From positions 1-64,000 of the forward strand of contig LADS01000050.1 of NCBI GenBank assembly GCA_000961725.1: a stretch of 64,000 nucleotides of DNA. The letters run 5' to 3'. Below the pieces are notes generated by a model. It ran no database searches and had not been told where the DNA came from. It worked only from the letters and a program-made list of their open reading frames with translations. The stretch comes from Desulfobulbaceae bacterium BRH_c16a. Its GTDB lineage: Bacteria; Desulfobacterota; Desulfobulbia; Desulfobulbales; Desulfocapsaceae. This document shows, piece by piece, positions 25,546 to 34,412 of the stretch. Position numbers and translations under genes: made by a program. Each line of letters starts with the position of its first letter. The first letter of the stretch is position 1.

Positions 25546-25959
25546 CTATTTGCGGCGGGGATCGGGGAAGAGTTTGACGGTTTTTTGAGCTCGATCCATG
25601 ATGATCTGTGAAACCTCACGGACAAAAGCATATTCACAATGTGCCTGACACCGTATGAGCTTTGTTCGGTCGAGGCAAAGCCGTGGGCATTCCTTGGAAA
25701 GTGTCTTGATACCGGTGTAGCGTCTCCCGGAATAGAGAGAAAGAAACGCCTGAGTCTTGATAACCATCGTCGAGCCGCATTCGGCGGTCTCGTGGGAAAA
25801 ATAAAAAAAGCCCTGTTCGATCGTGCCGAAATTCGCCTGATATCCGTTGAAGACCAGGAAGGGATCTTCCAGAAAAGCGTCCATGGAGATCCACATCTCT
25901 GCACACATGGGGCAGGTCTTAAAGATCTGTTGTGGGTCGCCGGTCATCTCGCTGTCCAT
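25546..25959 (-). CDS. Conserved Cys-rich hypothetical protein
   Basis: 137 residues. Cysteine pairs CPMC (residues 16-19) and CPRLC, plus CQAHC near the C-terminus, suggest zinc or Fe-S binding. The central part is aromatic (FLVFNGYQANFGTIEQGFFY) and reads like a small ligand-binding or signalling domain. No family recognised. It converges with tupC with only about 20 bases between stops. Confidence 0.6.
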   Translation of the reverse strand: MDSEMTGDPQQIFKTCPMCAEMWISMDAFLEDPFLVFNGYQANFGTIEQGFFYFSHETAECGSTMVIKTQAFLSLYSGRRYTGIKTLSKECPRLCLDRTKLIRCQAHCEYAFVREVSQIIMDRAQKTVKLFPDPRRK

Positions 25960-26276
25960 GGTGGAAAAGGTGTTTGGTACCCGTCGTCATACCTGAACCG
26001 CTTGCAGAAACCATTATAGCTTCAACAAATAAACAGTTAATTAAATGAGATATAAGGATAAAGCAATAATTTTTCGGGCTCCTGTTTTTTGTTGTAAGTC
26101 GAATTCTTTTTGTCTTGAAAATAATTTGAATTATTAGTTAAATGAAATTTATACAAGAAGAACGGCCCTTTTAGTGTATAGTACATAAAGCTCGTCCTTC
26201 GTAGTCATCAACGCGCTGAGATCTCCACTCTCCCTGAAGAAAGTAATTCTTTTTTTATCATCTTACAGGAGGTTCA
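25960..26276. promoter_or_regulatory. Leader region of the Hdr-MetF operon
   Basis: About 315 bases without a gene, AT-rich from 26020 to 26190, where the promoter of the following long operon must lie. TTGAAAATAATTTG and a TATAGTACAT stretch near 26175 are candidate promoter parts, but spacing is not decisive. It ends with ACAGGAGGTTCA, a strong ribosome site for the next gene. Confidence 0.4.
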
Positions 26277-27158
26277 ATGGACGCCGCACAAGAAACCAGT
26301 TCTCCCGCTCATCAACATTATTCGCTTATTGCCGAAATGGACCCGCCCAAGGGGGTCAACCTGCAAGGATTTCTCGGGACTGCCCTCCAGGTAAGGGGCC
26401 GGGTCGACACCATCCGGGTTACCGACTGTGAACATGCGATCATGCGTATGTCACCGGTTGCCCCCTGTCTCGCTCTCAAGGACAAAGGCTTCGAGCCGGA
26501 AATGATCATCACCGGCCGAGATCGAAACCGGATCTCCTTTCAGGCCGATCTCCTGTCTGCTGCCGCTCTCGGCATCAAGAAAATTGTCATAAAGGAAGGT
26601 CACGATCCGGCCGAAGGGGATCAACCGGTGGCAAGGACAAGCGGCGATCTCGATCTGGAGTCCATGCTGCAATGCGTCGCTGCTCTCAACAGCGGCAGAG
26701 ATCTTGCGGGGGAGGCTCTCGACGGGGCGACCGATTTTCACGTCGGGGTGGGCATTGAACTTTCCGATGACATCAATTACAACCGGGAAAGGGCCGAGTA
26801 TTTCAGAAAGCTCGCCGTATACGGCGTGCAGTCGGTCACCCTGGGGCCGACCTATGATGTCAATATCATCGAGCAGTTCCTCCCTTTTGCCGAGGAGACC
26901 GGCATAAAGCTTTTCACCTCGGTGATGTTTCTAAAATCTGTGACAATGGTTCGCTACCTCAATAACCTGCCGGGAGTCCCGTCGATTCCCCATGAGTTTC
27001 TGAAAAAAATGATGCAGGCGCCGGTCAAAAAAGATGCAGGAATGCAGGTGGCGGCGGATCTCATAAGGGAACTGGCCCCGCTGGGAGACGGAATTGTGTT
27101 ACTAGCCATAGGTTTAAAGGATAAGCTGCCAGATTTTCTCGACATCATTGGTCGTTAA
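26277..27158 (+). CDS. Methylenetetrahydrofolate reductase-like protein (MetF paralogue)
   Basis: 293 residues of the MetF TIM-barrel family. Typical segments are SLIAEMDPPKG at the N-terminus, RVTDCEHAIMRMSP, MIITGRDRNRISFQADLLSA, the acidic ELSDDINYNRERA, and LFTSVMFLKSVTMVRYLNN. It is a second, more divergent copy in the operon; the canonical metF lies at 35074. Possibly it reduces a related C1-pterin or is a regulatory or alternative subunit. Methylene-THF reductase activity is inferred. Confidence 0.8.
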   Translation: MDAAQETSSPAHQHYSLIAEMDPPKGVNLQGFLGTALQVRGRVDTIRVTDCEHAIMRMSPVAPCLALKDKGFEPEMIITGRDRNRISFQADLLSAAALGIKKIVIKEGHDPAEGDQPVARTSGDLDLESMLQCVAALNSGRDLAGEALDGATDFHVGVGIELSDDINYNRERAEYFRKLAVYGVQSVTLGPTYDVNIIEQFLPFAEETGIKLFTSVMFLKSVTMVRYLNNLPGVPSIPHEFLKKMMQAPVKKDAGMQVAADLIRELAPLGDGIVLLAIGLKDKLPDFLDIIGR

Positions 27159-27168
27159 GCGGGTAACT

Positions 27169-28713
27169 ATGACCGACGTCGTGCATTCGACAGCAGGCAA
27201 GGATCCGGAGGTATTGTACGAAGCTCTGGGTTCCTACCATTATCTTCACACCATTCTCGAAGAGACGCCTAACGGGGTGGTAGTGGCGGGGCTTGACCAT
27301 CGGGTGATCCATGCCAACCCGGCGGCCAGCCGGTTCATCGGAGTACCTTACGGCAGTCTCACCGGAAGCTTGATGGGCGAGATTCTCGGCAAGAGGAACA
27401 GTGCGTTCTTTCGCCTCGTCGAGGAGCATTTTCTGTTGGAGAATCACCGGGACGGCTGGAAGATCCGGCGTGAAATCGAATTATCCCGCAACGACGACCG
27501 ATGCAGCATGATCGGCATGGTCGTGTATCCTCCCGCAACGCCTGCATATTACCTGTTGTATCTGATTGACATTACCCAGCAGAAAATGCTTGAGGGCGAA
27601 CTTAGGCGGCGCAACGCCTTCTTCCATAATCTCATAGACAGTTCGGTGGACGGCATCATTGCTTCGGATATGAAGGGGCGGATCATGCTGTTCAACACCG
27701 GAGCCCAGTCTCTGCTCGGATATGACGAGGAGGAGACAAAGATTCTTCATGTTACGCAGCTGTACAATGAAGGCGTGGCCTATGAAATCATCAAGCGGAT
27801 GCGCAGTAATGACTTTGGCGGCAAAGGTAAGCTCCTGCGCCATAAACTGATCGTCAAGCATAAAAACGGCCACGATATCCCGGTGAGTTTTTCCGGCGGG
27901 ATTATCTATGACAACGATAAGGAAATTGCCACCTTCGGACTGTTTACCGATCTGCGGGCGCTGCAGCAGATCGAGGAAGATCTCGAACAGACCCACCAGA
28001 TGCTGATGCAGTCGGAAAAGATGGCCGGGCTTGGCCGATTGGCGGCGGGGGTGGCACACGAGATCAATAACCCGATGTCGGGAATCATGCTGTATGCCAA
28101 TCTGGTGCAGGAAGAACTCGGTGACGACAGTCCCCTGCGCGAGGATCTGCAGACCATCATCCACGAGGCGGAGAGATGCAAGGTGATTGTCGCCGACCTC
28201 CTGGAGTTCTCGCACCAGAACACCTATGAGATGGAACTGGTCGATCTGAACGACGTGATCCAGAAAACCCTGACCATTCTGCAGCATCAGCCCCTTTTTC
28301 AGAACATCGCCATTATCCGTCAGCTGGACCCGGATCTGCCGCCCATCTACGGCAACTCGATACGACTGAATCAGGTGGTCATGAACATCGTCGTCAACGG
28401 TGCCCAGGCCATGGAAGGCAAAGGCCGGATACGCATTACCAGCAGGACCAGGGCCAATAAAGACATCAACGAAATAGCCATAGAGGATACAGGGCCGGGG
28501 ATTAAGGATGAACTGCTCGAGAAGATCTTCGATCCTTTCTTCACCACCAAGGCAACGGGGGAAGGGACCGGGCTCGGGTTGTCGGTCTCCTATGCAATAG
28601 TCAAGGAGCACAAAGGAACCATCAGAGTGACTTCCACTTCGACATCCGGAACCACCTTTACCCTGAAATTTCCTGTTGTCATGGAAAATTTGACTGGAGA
28701 GAACCATGGATAA
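27169..28713 (+). CDS. PAS-domain sensor histidine kinase
   Basis: About 514 residues; an upstream in-frame TTG at 27148 would overlap the preceding stop. Two PAS domains are seen (ILEETPNGVVVAGLDHRVI, then LIDSSVDGIIASDMKGRI). A HisKA box GVAHEINNPMSG and an HATPase_c domain (DTGPGIKDELLEKIFDPFF, GTGLGLSVS) follow. No transmembrane helix, so it is a cytosolic sensor, perhaps of redox or energy state. It lies between the MetF paralogue and hdrC and overlaps hdrC by 8 bases, so it belongs to the same transcript. Confidence 0.9.
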   Translation: MTDVVHSTAGKDPEVLYEALGSYHYLHTILEETPNGVVVAGLDHRVIHANPAASRFIGVPYGSLTGSLMGEILGKRNSAFFRLVEEHFLLENHRDGWKIRREIELSRNDDRCSMIGMVVYPPATPAYYLLYLIDITQQKMLEGELRRRNAFFHNLIDSSVDGIIASDMKGRIMLFNTGAQSLLGYDEEETKILHVTQLYNEGVAYEIIKRMRSNDFGGKGKLLRHKLIVKHKNGHDIPVSFSGGIIYDNDKEIATFGLFTDLRALQQIEEDLEQTHQMLMQSEKMAGLGRLAAGVAHEINNPMSGIMLYANLVQEELGDDSPLREDLQTIIHEAERCKVIVADLLEFSHQNTYEMELVDLNDVIQKTLTILQHQPLFQNIAIIRQLDPDLPPIYGNSIRLNQVVMNIVVNGAQAMEGKGRIRITSRTRANKDINEIAIEDTGPGIKDELLEKIFDPFFTTKATGEGTGLGLSVSYAIVKEHKGTIRVTSTSTSGTTFTLKFPVVMENLTGENHG

Positions 28714-29269
28714 TACCTGCATTTCACCCGATGAGCGGAACGAAAAATTCCTCAGTAAACTGAAGGCCAGGAATATCGATGTGCATGCCTGTTACCAGTG
28801 CGGGCGCTGTTCTTCAGGCTGTCCTGTCGGGGATTTTTTTGATTTTAACGTCATGGAAGTTGTCAGGCTCGCCGCCTACGGCCAGGAGGAAAAGCTCCTG
28901 CACAGTCATACCATCTGGCTCTGTGCGGCCTGTGAAACCTGTGCCACCCGGTGTCCGAATGAAATTGAAATCGCCGGTCTCATGGATGTCCTGCGGGAGC
29001 TTGCCTTGAGGCGGGGCATTCCGCCGGCCGAGCCGCGTATCCCGCTGTTCCATCAATCGTTTCTCGGGTCGATACGAAGCTTTGGCCGAGCCTGGGAGAT
29101 CGGCATGATCGGCAACTATAAACTGCGTTCGGGGGATCTGGCTGGAGACATGAAACTTGGCCTGCGCATGTTCATGAAAGGCAAGCTCAATCTTTTACCC
29201 CACTCGATCAAGGGAAAGTCGGAAATAAGAGAAATCTTTTCCGGCAAGGGAAAGGAGTATGACCGATGA
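28706..29269 (+). CDS. hdrC: Heterodisulfide reductase subunit C-like
   Basis: 187 residues with two 4Fe-4S motifs: CYQCGRCSSGCPV and CAACETCATRCPN. No membrane segment, so it is the soluble HdrC of Hdr complexes. It transfers electrons between HdrA and HdrB. It overlaps hdrB by 4 bases (ATGA), tight translational coupling. Confidence 0.9.
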   Translation: MDNTCISPDERNEKFLSKLKARNIDVHACYQCGRCSSGCPVGDFFDFNVMEVVRLAAYGQEEKLLHSHTIWLCAACETCATRCPNEIEIAGLMDVLRELALRRGIPPAEPRIPLFHQSFLGSIRSFGRAWEIGMIGNYKLRSGDLAGDMKLGLRMFMKGKLNLLPHSIKGKSEIREIFSGKGKEYDR

Positions 29270-30129
29270 AACTATCCTATTACCCCGGCTGTTCCCTCGA
29301 AGGAACGGCGCTCGATTATGACCGGTCGGTTCGGGCAGTCTGCAAAAGGCTGGGTATCGAACTGGTAGATATTCCCGACTGGAACTGCTGCGGTGCATCT
29401 TCGGCCCATATGACCGATCATGAGACCGGCATGCGACTGCCCATCCGCAACCTGCTGCTGGCGGCAGAGGCAGGGCACGATATTCTCGTTCCGTGCGCCG
29501 CCTGTTATCAGCGGTTGAAGGCGGCGGACAAGGCCTTGCGGGCCGATCCCGGCTTTTGGGATGTCGGCAGATATGCGACCGATCTGCAGATCATTCATAT
29601 CAGTTCTTTTCTTGCCCGGCCGGAGATGCTTGCGGCCATCGAGGCGAAGGTCGCTAAAAACCTGAAGGGCTTACCGATAGCCTGCTATTACGGATGCCTC
29701 TCGCTGCGTAATCCGCGGATAACAGATGCTCCGAGCTGGGAGATGCCGACGACCCTTGAGGGCATCGTCGCAACGCTTGGCGCAAAAGCGGTTAGCTGGT
29801 CGCATCGGACCGAATGCTGCTCCGGCAGTCTCACCATGGCAAGGCCCGACATTGCCGAAAAGCTGGTCGGCGATATTGTCCGCGCGGCTAAACGGGCGGG
29901 GGCAAGGGCGATGGTAACCGATTGCCCGATGTGCCAGGCCAACGTTGAAAGCCGACAGACGACGCCAGCCGGTGCAGGCGACATGCCGGTATTTTTTGCC
30001 ACCGAACTGATCGAAGCGGCAATGAGTGGAACGTATCCGGCAAAACAGCAGCGGGCGCATCTTGTTTCCCCGGTAATTTTCGCCGGGATTTTCAATGAAG
30101 CGACCATGAAAAAGGAGGATTCGGCATGA
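29266..30129 (+). CDS. hdrB: Heterodisulfide reductase subunit B-like
   Basis: 287 residues with two CCG domains. In the first, YYPGCSLEG, NCCGASS and PCAACYQRL hold the CxnCCGxnCxxC pattern. In the second, CYYGCLSL, ECCSGSL and TDCPMCQ do, with CCS in place of CCG. HdrB carries noncubane 4Fe-4S clusters. In complexes with MetVF the natural electron acceptor of HdrB is still unknown. It overlaps hdrA by 4 bases. Confidence 0.9.
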   Translation: MKLSYYPGCSLEGTALDYDRSVRAVCKRLGIELVDIPDWNCCGASSAHMTDHETGMRLPIRNLLLAAEAGHDILVPCAACYQRLKAADKALRADPGFWDVGRYATDLQIIHISSFLARPEMLAAIEAKVAKNLKGLPIACYYGCLSLRNPRITDAPSWEMPTTLEGIVATLGAKAVSWSHRTECCSGSLTMARPDIAEKLVGDIVRAAKRAGARAMVTDCPMCQANVESRQTTPAGAGDMPVFFATELIEAAMSGTYPAKQQRAHLVSPVIFAGIFNEATMKKEDSA

Positions 30130-33100
30130 AAGGAGACCTCAACAGCTTTTCAGGATCAAAAGAGCATCCGACTGCCGCCGTCCTCGTTATAGGTGGAGGG
30201 ATCAGCGGGATGCAGTCGGCGCTCGATCTCGCCAATGCCGGAATCAAGGTCTATCTGGTGGAAAGCTCGCCTGCCATCGGCGGCAAGATGGCTCAGCTGG
30301 ACAAGACATTTCCCACCAATGACTGCTCGATGTGTATCGTTTCACCCAAGCTTGTCGAGGTGGGCCGGCACAGAAATATCGACCTTTTCACCCACAGTGA
30401 GATCAAAAGCCTTGAAGGGGATCCCGGAAGATTCAAGGCAACCGTGGTCAGCCACGCCCGCTATGTCGATACCAAAGCCTGCACCGGCTGCGGACTCTGC
30501 GAGATCGTCTGTCCGGTGACCCAGATTTCCCACTTTCCGGTAATGCCTCAGGAAGGGGAGAAAAAAACCCGCGCCAGAGCCAAAGAAAAGAGAATTATTA
30601 AAGGACCGGGACTGCCGCAGCCAAAAAGCGCGCACAAATGGGCTTTTACAGTCGATACTGCAACCTGCGGGATGTGCGGCGGCTGTTTCAAGGCCTGTCT
30701 GCACGGAGCGGTCAGTTGGGAAAAAAAACAGGTGGCTTTAATCGATCAGAATAAATGCACCGGTTGCGGGGCCTGCTTTACCGCCTGTCCGGATAAGTTC
30801 TCGGCGATCGCGATCGATCAGGCGCCGGACCTCGACAAGAGCGTCGGCGCGGCTGTTCATGCCAGATCCCAGCTGCTCAAGAAGGAATACAGGGGAACCG
30901 ATCAGAAGGATTGCATCCGCTGCGGTCTCTGCGCCATCACCTGCGATAAGGTGATGAAAATCGGGGCCTTGAAGATGGTTGAGGAAGGCATTGAGGCTGG
31001 CGTCGATATCTGCCAGGTCTGCGGCGCCTGCGTGTCGGTCTGTCCGGTTAATTATCTCACGATCGATCAGGTCACCAACAAGACCCCCCGGCCGCTGCTC
31101 GACAGTTTCAACGAAGGCCTGAACGGTCGAAAACCGATAAACATCCACTATCCTCAGGCGGTGCCGAGGGTGCCTGTCATCGACGAGGCGAGCTGTGTGC
31201 AGTTGAATACCGGGGCCTGCGGCACCTGTGCCTCGATCTGCGGGGTGGGGGCAATCCACTATGACCACCGGGAGGAAGAAACCGAGATAGACATCGGCTC
31301 GGTGATCTTTTCGCCGGGAATAGAAGTTTTCGATGCCAGACTGCGGGGCGAGTTCGGCTACGGAATGTATAAGAACGTCGTCACCAGTATCGAGTTCGAA
31401 CGGCTGCTCTCCGCCTCCGGGCCGACCTCCGGGACGGTGGCCCGTCCGGGAGATGCGAAACACCCGAAAAAGATCGCCTGGATCCAGTGCGTCGGCTCCC
31501 GCGACCATTCGTGCGACCGCGATTACTGTTCGTCGGTCTGCTGCATGTATGCAACCAAAGAGGCTTTTATTGCCCGGGAACATGATAACAACATCGAGCC
31601 GACCATTTTCTATATCGACATGCGTTCGTTCGGCAAGAATTTCGATAACTATGTTACCCGCGCCAAAGAGCACAATGTCCGCTTCGTCCGGGCCATGGTC
31701 AGCAGAATCTTCGAAGACCCGGTAACCGGCGATCTCGAATTGCGCTATGTCGACGGCTCCGGCGTGAGACAGTCGGAAGTTTTCGATATGGTGGTGCTTT
31801 CCGTAGGCATCCAGGTGCCGAAGGCAACCAGGGAACTGGCCGGCAAACTCGATATCGATCTCGACCGCTACGGATTCGTGGTCACCGATTGCTATCAGCC
31901 GCTGGCGACATCCAGGCCGGGAATCTTTGTCAGCGGCGCGGTTAAAGGGCCAAAGGATATTCCGGAAACGGTCTGCGAGGCGTCAGCCGCCGCAGAGGCC
32001 GCCTCCGCCGGCCTGGCCGGGGAGCGCGGCAGCCTTATCACCGCCGAATCCCTGCCGCCGGAACGCAAGGTCGAACCCGGTGAAGAGTTGCGGGTCGGTG
32101 TCTTTATCTGTCACTGCGGCACCAACATCGCTTCGGTGGTCGATGTCGAGGCGGTAACCGAATACGCCAGGACGCAGCCCGGAGTAGTGTATGCCGAGCA
32201 TCCTTTATACACCTGCTCCCAGGATTCGCAGGAGCGGATGCGCGAGATTATCAAAGAGCACCGGCTGAACAGGGTGGTGGTCTCGGCCTGCTCGCCGAGC
32301 ACCCATGAGCCGCTGTTTATGTCGACCCTGCAGCAGGCCGGGTTGAATAAATATTTCTTCGATATGGCCAACATCCGTGACCAGTGCAGCTGGGTCCATC
32401 CCGACGATCCGGCACTGGCCACCGAGAAATCGAAAAGGCTGACCCGTATGGCTGTGGCCAACGCCACCGCCGGGGAACCTTTGCAGGAAATGGAGTTTAC
32501 CGTCGATGCAAGGCTGCTGGTGGTAGGCGGTGGACTTGCCGGCATGACGGCGGCTCTCGAGGCAGCGAGGCAGGGCTTCGGCGTCTATCTGGTCGAAAGA
32601 GAACCGCAGCTGGGTGGTCAGCTTGTCAACCTGCAGCGCAGCAGCGATGGCCGGAAATTTGCCGATTATCTCACCGAACTCAAAGACAAGGTGGTAAGCA
32701 ACGAGCGGATCAGGGTCTTTACCAGCAGCGAAGTGGTTGAGCAATCGGGCTTTGTCGGCTCGTTTGAAACCGAGATCGTCATGCCCACCGGAGGCACTAG
32801 AACTTTGAAGCATGGCGCGATACTGGTGGCGACCGGGGCCGAGGAATATCGACCGGAAATCCATGGCCTTGGCCTGCTTGATACGGTAATTACCCAGACC
32901 GATCTGGAAACGGAACTGGAAAACGGTCCAAAAGCCGACTGGCGCCATCTTCGCGTAGTCATGCTCCAGTGCGCCGGCTCCCGCGATGCCGATCATCTGG
33001 CCTACTGTTCACGAATCTGCTGCAACCAGGCGGTCAAGAATGCGAGACGGCTGAAAGCATTGTATCCCGAGGCCCGGATCGATGTACTCTACCGCGATAT

Positions 33101-33758
33101 GCGCTGCTATGGACTGGGTGAGGCCGATTATAGCCTCGCCCGGCGGGCCGGGATCAATTTTATTCGGTTCGATCCGGAAGAAAATCCGGTTGCGATCAGT
33201 GCCGAGGAAACCGGTGTCGAAGTCACTCTTACCGATCCCTCTATCAGGATGCCGGTACGACTCCGTCCCGATCTGCTGGTCCTTTCCACCGGCATGAAAC
33301 CGCGTGACGCCGAGGAGCTTGCTTCGATGCTTCGGGTGCCGAGGAACGATGCCGGTTTCTTCATCGAAGCTCATGCCAAGCTGCGGCCGGTCGATCTGCC
33401 GAGCGAGGGATTGTTCATGGCCGGAACCGCCCACGGGCCAAAGAGCAGTACCGAAACCATCGTCCAGGCCCAGGCTGCGGTGGCGCGGGCGGCGACGCTG
33501 TTGTCCCGGGAAAGCATGAAGATGTCGGGGGTTGTGTCGGTGGTCGATCCGACCCATTGCGCCGTCTGTCTTACCTGCGTGCGGGCCTGCCCGTACGGGG
33601 TGCCGTTTATCAACGACCAGCATTCGGCCGAGATCAACCCGGCACTCTGTCAGGGCTGCGGGATCTGTGTGGCCGAATGTCCTGCCAAGACCATTCATCT
33701 TGGCAGATATGATGACAAAAACATCAGAGCAAAGATTGAATCGTACAGTGCGTCCTGA
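30126..33758 (+). CDS. hdrA: Heterodisulfide reductase subunit A-like, duplicated fusion
   Basis: 1210 residues, nearly twice a normal HdrA. The N-terminal half has an FAD-binding VIGGGISGM near residue 20, NDCSMC near 70, and a run of 4Fe-4S motifs: CTGCGLCEIVCPV, CGMCGGCFKAC, CTGCGACFTACPD, CIRCGLCAITC and CQVCGACVSVCPV. From about 650 a second HdrA begins: VGVFICHCGTNIASVVD, a second FAD site VVGGGLAGMTAALEA near 796, QCAGSRD, and C-terminal ferredoxin motifs CAVCLTCVRACPYG and CQGCGICVAECPA near 1144 and 1175. HdrA performs flavin-based electron bifurcation. The first half looks like a QmoA/HdrA-type module. All cluster cysteines seen are intact. Confidence 0.9.
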   Translation: MKGDLNSFSGSKEHPTAAVLVIGGGISGMQSALDLANAGIKVYLVESSPAIGGKMAQLDKTFPTNDCSMCIVSPKLVEVGRHRNIDLFTHSEIKSLEGDPGRFKATVVSHARYVDTKACTGCGLCEIVCPVTQISHFPVMPQEGEKKTRARAKEKRIIKGPGLPQPKSAHKWAFTVDTATCGMCGGCFKACLHGAVSWEKKQVALIDQNKCTGCGACFTACPDKFSAIAIDQAPDLDKSVGAAVHARSQLLKKEYRGTDQKDCIRCGLCAITCDKVMKIGALKMVEEGIEAGVDICQVCGACVSVCPVNYLTIDQVTNKTPRPLLDSFNEGLNGRKPINIHYPQAVPRVPVIDEASCVQLNTGACGTCASICGVGAIHYDHREEETEIDIGSVIFSPGIEVFDARLRGEFGYGMYKNVVTSIEFERLLSASGPTSGTVARPGDAKHPKKIAWIQCVGSRDHSCDRDYCSSVCCMYATKEAFIAREHDNNIEPTIFYIDMRSFGKNFDNYVTRAKEHNVRFVRAMVSRIFEDPVTGDLELRYVDGSGVRQSEVFDMVVLSVGIQVPKATRELAGKLDIDLDRYGFVVTDCYQPLATSRPGIFVSGAVKGPKDIPETVCEASAAAEAASAGLAGERGSLITAESLPPERKVEPGEELRVGVFICHCGTNIASVVDVEAVTEYARTQPGVVYAEHPLYTCSQDSQERMREIIKEHRLNRVVVSACSPSTHEPLFMSTLQQAGLNKYFFDMANIRDQCSWVHPDDPALATEKSKRLTRMAVANATAGEPLQEMEFTVDARLLVVGGGLAGMTAALEAARQGFGVYLVEREPQLGGQLVNLQRSSDGRKFADYLTELKDKVVSNERIRVFTSSEVVEQSGFVGSFETEIVMPTGGTRTLKHGAILVATGAEEYRPEIHGLGLLDTVITQTDLETELENGPKADWRHLRVVMLQCAGSRDADHLAYCSRICCNQAVKNARRLKALYPEARIDVLYRDMRCYGLGEADYSLARRAGINFIRFDPEENPVAISAEETGVEVTLTDPSIRMPVRLRPDLLVLSTGMKPRDAEELASMLRVPRNDAGFFIEAHAKLRPVDLPSEGLFMAGTAHGPKSSTETIVQAQAAVARAATLLSRESMKMSGVVSVVDPTHCAVCLTCVRACPYGVPFINDQHSAEINPALCQGCGICVAECPAKTIHLGRYDDKNIRAKIESYSAS

Positions 33759-33809
33759 GCGGGGTAATGGTTCACAGGAATATATCGAAAGACTGCACAA
33801 CCTGGAGCT

Positions 33810-33917
33810 GTAACCGTTCATCCAGTGCTCCAGGTTCGTTCAAGCAGGCCGCCGAGCTAGAGTTGGCTCTGTGAGGTGGCCTGATCGGACGAAAATGGGG
33901 TGCTGGTGGACGGTTAC
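33810..33917 (+). repeat. Dispersed repeat family 1, copy B, inside the hdr operon
   Basis: GTAACCGTTCATCCAGTGCT at the left and GGTGCTGGTGGACGGTTAC at the right form terminal inverted repeats. The core contains TTCAAGCAGGCCGCCGAGCT and GTGAGGTGGCCTGATCGGAC. It lies between hdrA (ends 33758) and mvhD (starts 33954), the only large gap in an otherwise overlapping gene series. Confidence 0.8.
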
Positions 33918-33953
33918 TGAGCGGGATGAACGGTAATTTTCAGGAGGAGGAGA

Positions 33954-34412
33954 ATGATGAGTGACTTTTCACCCAGTGTCATAGTCTTTGCCTGTCGCCA
34001 TTGAGCGTATTCCGCCGCGGACCTGGCAGGTTCGGAAAGAAGGAGATATCCCCCGGCAATCAGCATCGTCATGCTGCCCTGTACCGGTCGCATAGATGAA
34101 TCGCTGTTGCTGAAAGCCTTTGAAAACGGGGCGGACGGGGTGATGGTAGTCGGATGTCTGGAGGGAGACTGCCATTATGTATCGGGCAATATCCGCGCCC
34201 GGGCACGAGTCAACAGAGTGTATGCAATACTGGATAAAATCAAGATCGGACCCGATCGCATCAGGATGTTCAACCTGAGTGCCGGGGAGGGCTCGAAATT
34301 TGCCGCGTATGCCAATGAGTTTGTCGGAAAAATTCGGGAACTCGGTCCCAGCCCTATCAATCTGGTGCGTGCGGGACAAGCTCACGCAGTATCACAGAAG
34401 GAGACAACATGA
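33954..34412 (+). CDS. mvhD: MvhD-type electron carrier, putative selenoprotein
   Basis: 152 codons from ATG 33954, after CAGGAGGAGGAGA, to 34412. An in-frame TGA at 34002-34004 is codon 17. Read as selenocysteine, the start is MMSDFSPSVIVFACRHU, followed by AYSAADLAGSERRRYPP. This matches the FACxxC-(Y)-xxADLAG opening of MvhD, where the TGA takes the place of the second Cys. Downstream, CTGRIDESLLLKAFENGADG and GCLEGDCHYVSGN are the remaining 2Fe-2S ligands and family motifs. The family includes selenocysteine forms in methanogens (VhuD). It passes electrons to HdrA. It overlaps metV by 4 bases. If TGA is a stop, only the C-terminal part from 34071 would be made. Confidence 0.85.
34010..34037 (+). 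promoter_or_regulatory. Candidate bacterial SECIS hairpin
   Basis: Starting 6 bases after the TGA, TTCCG (34010-34014) pairs with CGGAA (34033-34037). After an internal loop, ACC (34021-34023) pairs with GGT (34029-34031), with apical loop TGGCA that contains the GG expected for SelB binding. Position and size fit a bacterial SECIS, but the stem is short and unconfirmed. Confidence 0.5.

Noticed and set aside
34002-34004. TGA as a genuine stop that makes mvhD a pseudogene
   Set aside because: Reading frame, family motifs and the ribosome site continue unbroken on both sides, and the TGA falls exactly on a redox cysteine.
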